DNA of 18,939 bases, taken from assembly GCA_016839655.1 (NCBI GenBank), contig JAEOTW010000252.1:1-18939 (forward strand), read 5' to 3'. A program made the position numbers and the translations under genes. Positions 13,786 through 18,939 of this stretch are shown in pieces. Origin of the DNA: Promethearchaeota archaeon (GTDB lineage Archaea; Asgardarchaeota; Lokiarchaeia; Sigynarchaeales; SOKP01). Position 1 is the first letter of the stretch, and each line of letters opens with the position of its first letter. Under the pieces are notes generated by a model, which was not told the DNA's origin, did no database searches, and was given only the letters and a program-made list of their open reading frames with translations.

Positions 13786-14895
13786 ATGATTAATCCGATT
13801 TATGAAAAACTGGCTAAAATTGTGGTAGAATATTCCCTTGAGATAAAGAAGGGGCATACGGTGTATATAGGTGGACCTGCATTTGCAGTGGAGTTATTTC
13901 AAGCTTTAAATCTAGAAATTATTAAAGTTGGGGCTCATCCAATAATTAAGCCTAGTATTGAAGGAATAAGAGAAACTTTTTATAAATTTGCTTCAGAAGA
14001 ACAGTTATTATATGTTAATAAAATTGAAGAATTTGTAAATAAAGAAGTTGATCGTTTAATCGAAATAAGAGCAGATTATAATACACGTAAATATAGTAAA
14101 ATAAATCCTGAAATATTATCTAAGTACAGAAATGCTCCCGAAAGGAAGGAATTGATGAGGATTTATGAGCAGAGGACTACTAAGGGAGAATTAAAGTGGA
14201 TTGTAATCCCATATCCTTGTAATGCTCTTGCCCAAGAAGCAAATATGGATTTATTTTCATATTCTGATTTTATAAACAAGAGTTTATTCTTAGATAAAGA
14301 AAATCCTGTTGAGGTGTGGCGTAAAATGCAGAGGCAACAAGACAGTTTTGTTAGCTATTTAAATGGTGTTAAGGAAGTTCGTGTTATTGGAGAATATACA
14401 GATTTATTACTATCAGTTGAGGGGAGAAAATGGATAAACTGTAGTGGCCAGAGAAATTTACCTGACGGTGAAGTTTATACTGGGCCAGTGGAAGATTCAG
14501 TTAATGGACATATCAGGTTTACATATCCTGGGATATATATGGGGAAAGAAGTTGAAGATATCTATTTGGAGTTTAAAGATGGGTTAGTAATTAAAGCGAC
14601 AGCACAAAAAGGTGAAGAAATCCTTGAAGAAATATTAAAAATAGAGAATGCTAATAGAATAGGTGAATTCGCAATCGGAACGAATTATGGTGTTACGAAA
14701 TTTACTAGGAATATGTTATTTGATGAGAAAATTGGTGGTACATTACATTGCGCTTTAGGTTTAGGTTTCGAATGGACTGGCTCAAAAAACTTCTCTTCAA
14801 TCCACTGGGATTTACTAAAAGATATGAAAGTCCCAGGTTCAAAAATTATAGCTGACGGAAAAGTAATTTACGAAGATGGAAAGTGGAAAATCTAA
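13786..14895 (+). CDS. M29 aminopeptidase-like metalloprotein, copy 2
   Basis: The tandem paralogue of the preceding gene, with exactly the same length (369 residues), colinear without gaps at the key sites, and roughly 60 percent identical by eye over the first 60 residues. The metal ligands fall at the same positions: E229, E294, H321, H340 and D342. Phe328 replaces the family Tyr, where copy 1 has Ile. The active-site surroundings differ (GEVYTGP here, GEVCTSP in copy 1), which suggests different substrate preference, or that the two form a heteromer. It starts 42 bases after copy 1; an AGATAATGAT stretch precedes its ATG but no clear ribosome-binding site. Transcription from the same operon is likely. 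Confidence 0.85.
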   Translation: MINPIYEKLAKIVVEYSLEIKKGHTVYIGGPAFAVELFQALNLEIIKVGAHPIIKPSIEGIRETFYKFASEEQLLYVNKIEEFVNKEVDRLIEIRADYNTRKYSKINPEILSKYRNAPERKELMRIYEQRTTKGELKWIVIPYPCNALAQEANMDLFSYSDFINKSLFLDKENPVEVWRKMQRQQDSFVSYLNGVKEVRVIGEYTDLLLSVEGRKWINCSGQRNLPDGEVYTGPVEDSVNGHIRFTYPGIYMGKEVEDIYLEFKDGLVIKATAQKGEEILEEILKIENANRIGEFAIGTNYGVTKFTRNMLFDEKIGGTLHCALGLGFEWTGSKNFSSIHWDLLKDMKVPGSKIIADGKVIYEDGKWKI

Positions 14896-14972
14896 ATTGA
14901 ATAATCTAATAAAAAAATTTTATAAAAATATTAAAAAAAATAAAAAAAAATTAGGAAATTAGGGGATAAAAA

Positions 14973-16259
14973 ATGGAAGAAATTGCGAATAAGGAAACTT
15001 TTAGGGGATATCTATATTTTTGGAGTGGCCAATTGTTTTCTCTGCTAGGTTCTATGGTTGTATTTTTTGCAATTAATATTTGGATTGCATTTATTTACAA
15101 TGATCCTATAATAAGTGCTTTTTCATCATTTTTGTTTGTACTAATGATGACAATTTGTATGCCTTTTGCCGGAGTAATAGCAGATAGAATTAATCGAAAA
15201 ATACTTATAATAGTCGTCGATTCATTACAAGCTTATGTTACGATCCTCCTGATAATAATTTTTTATTTCGGGATGGCTAATATCTATATTATTTATCTCT
15301 TTGTGAGTCTTCGTGCCATATTTCAAGCCTTTCACGTACCAACCGTTAATGCAATTATTCCAACTATGGTACCAAAGGATAAGCTATCAAGGATTAATGG
15401 GGTGAACTTTTTATTTACAGGTGTAGTGCAACTCTTTGCACCAGTTGTAGGGGCATTGATGTTATTGTTTCTATCTTTGCATATGATACTATGGATAGAT
15501 GTTGTTACATATTTTATTGCTTTAATCCCATTATTGCTGATTTCTATACCCTCAGTTAAACAAATCAATCAATCAGCAGAAAAAAAAGCGAAAAGTTCAT
15601 TCTTAAAAGAGTTTAAATTAGGGCTTAAAACTTTAAAAATAATTCCAGGATTAGTTATTATGGTGATTTTATCGATGCTACTAAATTTCTTAATTCAACC
15701 TATTAATGGGCTTATGACTTTATTTATTGTCGATGTACATGGAGGAGGTCCAGGGCATGTAGCACTAGCTGATATTCTTTTTACCGGAGGGATGATTGCT
15801 GGAGCGATAGTGACTTCAATTAAGAAAAATTGGAAAAATAAGATCAGGGTTATTTTTATCAGTCTTTTAATTGCACTATTAGGATATATGATATTTGCTA
15901 TAGCACCTATCGGAAACTACTATATTTTAGGTTTAGGTGGGGCTATTCTAGGTTTTAATTTGCCAATAATAAACGCACTCTATCAAACGTTTGTACAAAC
16001 TACAGTACCAGTTGATAAGTTGGGAAGAGTAACTTCAATCGATCACACATTATCTTCAGCAATGTCACCAATAGGATCACTGCTTGCGGGACCAATGGCA
16101 TTGCTTTTAGGGATTCCATCGTTGTTTTTCTTTAGTGGATTCCTTGGAGTGGTATGTACAATATGTTTTTGGACATTTACTGGTATTCGGAAAATCGACA
16201 TTGATAGCAAAAGTGCACTCGAAGAAATAAATGGAAAAATCGATAATATATCAATTTAA
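14973..16259 (+). CDS. Major facilitator superfamily transporter, copy 1
   Basis: A 428-residue transporter with about 12 hydrophobic helices, of the macrolide/drug-efflux-like MFS group (MefA-like, MFS_3). It has the loop 2-3 motif GVIADRINRK (residues 67-76), DSLQAYV in the next helix, a cytoplasmic central loop near residues 195-215 and a matching C-terminal half with PVDKLGRVTSIDH. It sits in the plasma membrane and exports or exchanges small molecules using ion gradients; the substrate is not visible. The ATG has AGGGGAT about 5 bases upstream. It lies 77 A/T-rich bases after the second M29 gene, so it could be in the same transcript. A T19 run directly follows its stop codon. Confidence 0.85.
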   Translation: MEEIANKETFRGYLYFWSGQLFSLLGSMVVFFAINIWIAFIYNDPIISAFSSFLFVLMMTICMPFAGVIADRINRKILIIVVDSLQAYVTILLIIIFYFGMANIYIIYLFVSLRAIFQAFHVPTVNAIIPTMVPKDKLSRINGVNFLFTGVVQLFAPVVGALMLLFLSLHMILWIDVVTYFIALIPLLLISIPSVKQINQSAEKKAKSSFLKEFKLGLKTLKIIPGLVIMVILSMLLNFLIQPINGLMTLFIVDVHGGGPGHVALADILFTGGMIAGAIVTSIKKNWKNKIRVIFISLLIALLGYMIFAIAPIGNYYILGLGGAILGFNLPIINALYQTFVQTTVPVDKLGRVTSIDHTLSSAMSPIGSLLAGPMALLLGIPSLFFFSGFLGVVCTICFWTFTGIRKIDIDSKSALEEINGKIDNISI

Positions 16260-16278
16260 TTTTTTTTTTTTTTTTTTT
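16260..16278 (+). terminator. T19 tract between the two MFS genes
   Basis: A run of 19 T begins at the base after the stop codon of the first MFS gene. In archaea such a tract is a strong terminator signal without hairpin, so it should reduce read-through into the second MFS gene 18 bases later. The exact count is also prone to sequencing and assembly error. Confidence 0.6.
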
Positions 16279-16295
16279 AAAACTATAAATAAAAG

Positions 16296-17591
16296 GTGGA
16301 AAAAATAACAGAAAATTTAGCAAATCAACATACTTTTAGCAATTACCTCATTTTTTGGGTAGGGCAGTTATTTTCAGTATTAGGTTCATCAATTTCACAT
16401 TTTGCGATTATTTGGTGGATAACTGATACAACAGGAAGCACAACTCTTCTTTCATTAGCGAGTTTTCTTTATGTATTACCAATGACAATTGTAATTGCTT
16501 TGTCTGGTGTAATAATTGATAAATGGAATCGAAAGACAATTATAGTGATTGTGGATTCACTACAAGCATATGTTATGCTTTTAGTAATCATAATATTCAA
16601 CTTAGGAGGGGCTAATCCAATATTAATAGTCTCAATAATGAGTCTACTAGGAATCTTTCAAGGTTTTCACATTCCCACTATAGGTGCTATTGTTCCGACA
16701 ATGGTTCCTAAGGATAAGTTAAGTAGAATGAATGGACTTAACTTTTTCTTAAGAAGTTTCATTCAAATCATTGGTCCAGTAATAGGAGCTTTGTTATTTT
16801 CAATTATTCCTTTTGAAATCATACTTTGGGTTGATCCACTAACTTTTAGCATTGCATTTATTCCATTATTGGTAATTAAAATTCCTAAAATCAAAAAGGA
16901 AGTTTTGGTTGGTGAGAAAACAACATTTTTGGATGATTTTAAAGATGGTGTTCGCACATTGAAATCAATTCCAGAAGTTTTTATGATGCTTCTAATATCA
17001 ATGTTTGTTAACTTTCTATTAGTTCCAGTTAATATCTTGATGCCACATTTCATTAGATATAATCATTCTGGTGATGCGTCAAATCTAGCATTTGTTATTG
17101 CTTTTATGAATGGGGGTATGCTTTTGGGAGCATTGTTAACTTCTATAAAAAAAGAATGGAAACATGCCCTTTTCATCTATTTTGGACTAGAATTCATCTT
17201 AATGATGGGAACTAGTCTTATAGCTTTAACTCCATTTCAACTATTTTTAATGATGGGAATCGTAGGTGGCATTACTGTTATTACTGGTCCAATCCTTAAT
17301 ACTATCTATTTAACAATAATGCAGCGAAAAGTCCCCGCCGATAAAATGGGAAGAATATCTTCTCTCGATTGGGCGATTTCATCAGCAATAGTTCCAATTG
17401 CAACTATAATGGCAGGACCTTTATCAGAAATGATAGGAACTACAACTCTATTTCTAATTTGTTCAATTACCGGAATGATTATTACTTTGATAATATGGTG
17501 GATTGCACACACTCGAGTAAAAACTTTTTATAATAGGAAGGAAGTTAAAGAACTTAGTCAAGAAGCTGAGAGTTTAATTTTAGAAGGATAA
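16296..17591 (+). CDS. Major facilitator superfamily transporter, copy 2
   Basis: A 431-residue tandem paralogue of the preceding transporter, about 40 percent identical by eye. It has the same features: an aromatic-rich start (SNYLIFWVGQLFSVLGSS), the motif GVIIDKWNRK near residue 71, DSLQAYV, a central loop around 200-215 and PADKMGRISSLDW in the second half. The start is GTG at 16296; the N-terminus aligns with copy 1 from there and no ATG is available. The AGGTGG that looks like a ribosome-binding site overlaps the start codon itself, so translation initiation may depend on coupling or a leaderless message. Acidic C-terminal tail. Substrate unknown; efflux is the family norm. Confidence 0.83.
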   Translation: MEKITENLANQHTFSNYLIFWVGQLFSVLGSSISHFAIIWWITDTTGSTTLLSLASFLYVLPMTIVIALSGVIIDKWNRKTIIVIVDSLQAYVMLLVIIIFNLGGANPILIVSIMSLLGIFQGFHIPTIGAIVPTMVPKDKLSRMNGLNFFLRSFIQIIGPVIGALLFSIIPFEIILWVDPLTFSIAFIPLLVIKIPKIKKEVLVGEKTTFLDDFKDGVRTLKSIPEVFMMLLISMFVNFLLVPVNILMPHFIRYNHSGDASNLAFVIAFMNGGMLLGALLTSIKKEWKHALFIYFGLEFILMMGTSLIALTPFQLFLMMGIVGGITVITGPILNTIYLTIMQRKVPADKMGRISSLDWAISSAIVPIATIMAGPLSEMIGTTTLFLICSITGMIITLIIWWIAHTRVKTFYNRKEVKELSQEAESLILEG

Positions 17592-17597
17592 AATAAA

Positions 17598-17611
17598 TTT
17601 TTTCTTTTTTT
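17598..17611 (+). terminator. T-rich terminator after the second MFS gene
   Basis: TTTTTT-C-TTTTTTT lies 6 bases after the stop codon, just before the stop of the convergent AN1-finger gene. It should end the long plus-strand gene series. Confidence 0.5.
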
Positions 17612-17613
17612 CA

Positions 17614-18117
17614 TTATTTCAAATTCTTATCTTGCTTATTTATCCAATTTAATAAATCTTTACTCTTTTTTGGAAAAAGATAACTTAAAATCTCTGTTGC
17701 AGTTTTTACGACGTTAGGGTCTTCATCCGAAAGTAAGCAATTTTCTAAAACACTATAGGTTTTATCACTTCTAAGCTCTAAAATTTTAAATGCTCGTAAA
17801 CTTATCTTTCTAATTTCTTCATTATCACTTTTTTCGAGGAAATAATTCAGCATTTCTATAGCTTCTGATTTACTAATCTGGTTCGTTTTAACATAATCAT
17901 AAACTTTAGCCACAGTTAAGTCTTTATTTATAAAATCAAGTGCATCTTGATATAGAGTTTTATTCAAGGAGTTAAGATTTTTATTTTTTTTTCTTAAATC
18001 AAAGGGACATTCATGATTCTCTGGTAATCTATGCTTATTGCAAAAAATCATGCCACAAAATTTACATCTGTATGGGATATCCTTTATTTCGGCATCACAG
18101 AGATAACAATTTGACAA
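17614..18117 (-). CDS. AN1-type zinc finger protein with helical repeats
   Basis: A 167-residue protein. Residues 4-37 match the AN1 finger exactly: C4-x2-C7-x10-C18-x2-C21-x4-C26-x2-H29-x5-H35-x-C37, including FCNKHRLPENHEC. Residues about 52-160 form paired helices resembling HEAT or armadillo repeats (for example SDNEEIRKISLRAFKIL and SDEDPNVVKTATEILSYL). In eukaryotes AN1 fingers occur in stress and ubiquitin/proteasome-linked proteins. In archaea their partners are unknown. The start is a TTG; the only other in-frame codons before the upstream stop are unsuitable, and the finger would be cut by any later start. It is soluble. It converges with the second MFS gene and lies 73 bases downstream of the glycyl radical enzyme gene on the same strand. 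Confidence 0.85.
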   Translation of the reverse strand: MSNCYLCDAEIKDIPYRCKFCGMIFCNKHRLPENHECPFDLRKKNKNLNSLNKTLYQDALDFINKDLTVAKVYDYVKTNQISKSEAIEMLNYFLEKSDNEEIRKISLRAFKILELRSDKTYSVLENCLLSDEDPNVVKTATEILSYLFPKKSKDLLNWINKQDKNLK

Positions 18118-18190
18118 GGCGAAAATATTTAATTATAGTTTTTTTTCTAATAATTTGTAGGATAGTTTCATTTAAAACTTCTATAAAAAC

Positions 18191-18939
18191 TTATAAAGTA
18201 TGTTCTAATCTATCAATGATATCATTTTGAATCGGAGTTCCAAGATCAATAAAAGTAGCATTATATCCTCCCACTTTTACGATTAAATCAGAATAATTTT
18301 CAGGATGTTTCTGAGCATCCCTTAAAGTTTCAGTTGAAACTGCTGTTGGCTGTACCTGCATCCCACCCTTATCAAAATATCCTTTTAAGAGAGAATAAAA
18401 CTTATCTACATTTTCTTCTCTTAAAAAATTCTGAGGATGGATTCGAATATTTAAAGCAATACCATTAGTAGCATGGTCATAATTTAATTTAGCAACAGAA
18501 TTTAAAATGGCGGTAAGTCCTTGTTTTTCAACATTATTTACAGGGGATAGACTGTTTGAAATTGCTTCCATTGCTTTTCTCCCATCTGCTGTAGGTTGTG
18601 TAAAGAATCCTTCCATTACATGAACTCCCATAGAATATGCACCAGCATTATATTGTCCACCTCTAATTGACTTATGTTTAGAAACTTCTCTACAAAAAGA
18701 CTCCCAGAGATCACTTGCGAAGGAATCTATTTCCTCCTTATCATTTCCCCATTTTTCATATTTGTTTATTAACTTTTGCCGGAAATGTTCTTGACCTTCA
18801 AAATTTGAATTCAATATTTCAATAAGATCTGGTAATGACATTAAATTTTCTTCATAAACAACCTTTTTGATATTAAAGAGTGAATCAACTAATGTAGCAA
18901 AACCATAAGCAGTGATAGAGGAAAAATTATATTTCGCAC
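18191..18939 (-). CDS. Glycyl radical enzyme (pyruvate formate-lyase family), C-terminal part
   Basis: The C-terminal 249 codons of a glycyl radical enzyme whose start lies beyond the window edge. The frame stays open to base 18939 and reads KYNFSSITAYGFATLVDSL before the first internal Met, matching the family, so that Met (at 18841) is not the start. Further family signs are RGGQYNAG, QPTADGRKAMEAISNSLSP, GLTAILNSVAKL, GGMQVQPTAVSTETLRDAQ and the radical loop KVGGYNATF near the end, followed by IIDRLEH. The glycine of GGY carries the radical, which oxygen destroys, so the enzyme works anaerobically after activation by a radical SAM partner. The active-site cysteine region is outside the window, so pyruvate formate-lyase, diol dehydratase and other subtypes cannot be separated. 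Confidence 0.9.
   Translation of the reverse strand, partial: AKYNFSSITAYGFATLVDSLFNIKKVVYEENLMSLPDLIEILNSNFEGQEHFRQKLINKYEKWGNDKEEIDSFASDLWESFCREVSKHKSIRGGQYNAGAYSMGVHVMEGFFTQPTADGRKAMEAISNSLSPVNNVEKQGLTAILNSVAKLNYDHATNGIALNIRIHPQNFLREENVDKFYSLLKGYFDKGGMQVQPTAVSTETLRDAQKHPENYSDLIVKVGGYNATFIDLGTPIQNDIIDRLEHTL

Noticed and set aside
1..18939. tRNA, rRNA, CRISPR arrays and insertion sequences
   Set aside because: No cloverleaf-like G+C-rich segments, no regularly spaced repeats with unique spacers, and no transposase-like protein were seen on either strand.

Overview
The window is strongly A+T-rich. Its gene content points to an archaeon, most likely an Asgard (Promethearchaeota) lineage close to Lokiarchaeia. 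The support is mixed: a ubiquitin-fold protein, an AN1 zinc finger joined to helical repeats, a membrane protein resembling eukaryotic CWH43/PGAP2IP, T-rich terminators, TATA-like boxes, and secreted proteins with an N-terminal signal and a C-terminal membrane anchor. No 16S gene or other phylogenetic marker lies in the window, so this placement is inference from gene content.

Left part (about 1-5.6 kb), mostly minus strand: an anchored extracellular protein, a small two-helix membrane protein, a four-cysteine zinc-ribbon-like protein, an RNase Z-like metallo-beta-lactamase hydrolase, a peptide-type (SBP_bac_5) solute-binding lipoprotein/anchored protein without its permease, and a multi-span membrane protein. 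One divergent plus-strand group (1805-2277) encodes two or three very small unknown proteins.

Middle part (5.8-10.4 kb): a TIR/deoxyribosyltransferase-like protein on plus; a DUF3795 cysteine-rich protein and a small membrane protein on minus; then plus-strand genes for the CWH43-like membrane/EEP phosphodiesterase fusion, a ubiquitin-like protein ending in a single glycine, and a cold-shock protein. These last three are each separated by T-rich terminators and look like single transcription units.

Right part (10.4-17.6 kb), all plus strand: a 550-base gene-poor region carrying five TACACACTTT-like elements and a possible 27-codon gene, then a tightly spaced series. The series is a bactofilin-like beta-solenoid protein, an acidic coiled-coil protein with ribbon-helix-helix and winged-helix segments, two tandem M29 aminopeptidase-like paralogues that both lack the usual family tyrosine, and two tandem MFS transporter paralogues separated by a run of 19 T. 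The peptide-type binding protein, the M29 enzymes and the exporters would fit peptide use, but co-regulation is not shown.

Right end, minus strand: an AN1 finger/helical-repeat protein and the C-terminal part of a glycyl radical enzyme that runs off the window. The glycyl radical enzyme implies anaerobic metabolism.

The best candidates for something undescribed are the bactofilin / coiled-coil-RHH-wHTH pair with its repeat-rich upstream region, and the CWH43-like fusion. No rRNA, tRNA, CRISPR array or insertion sequence was recognised.
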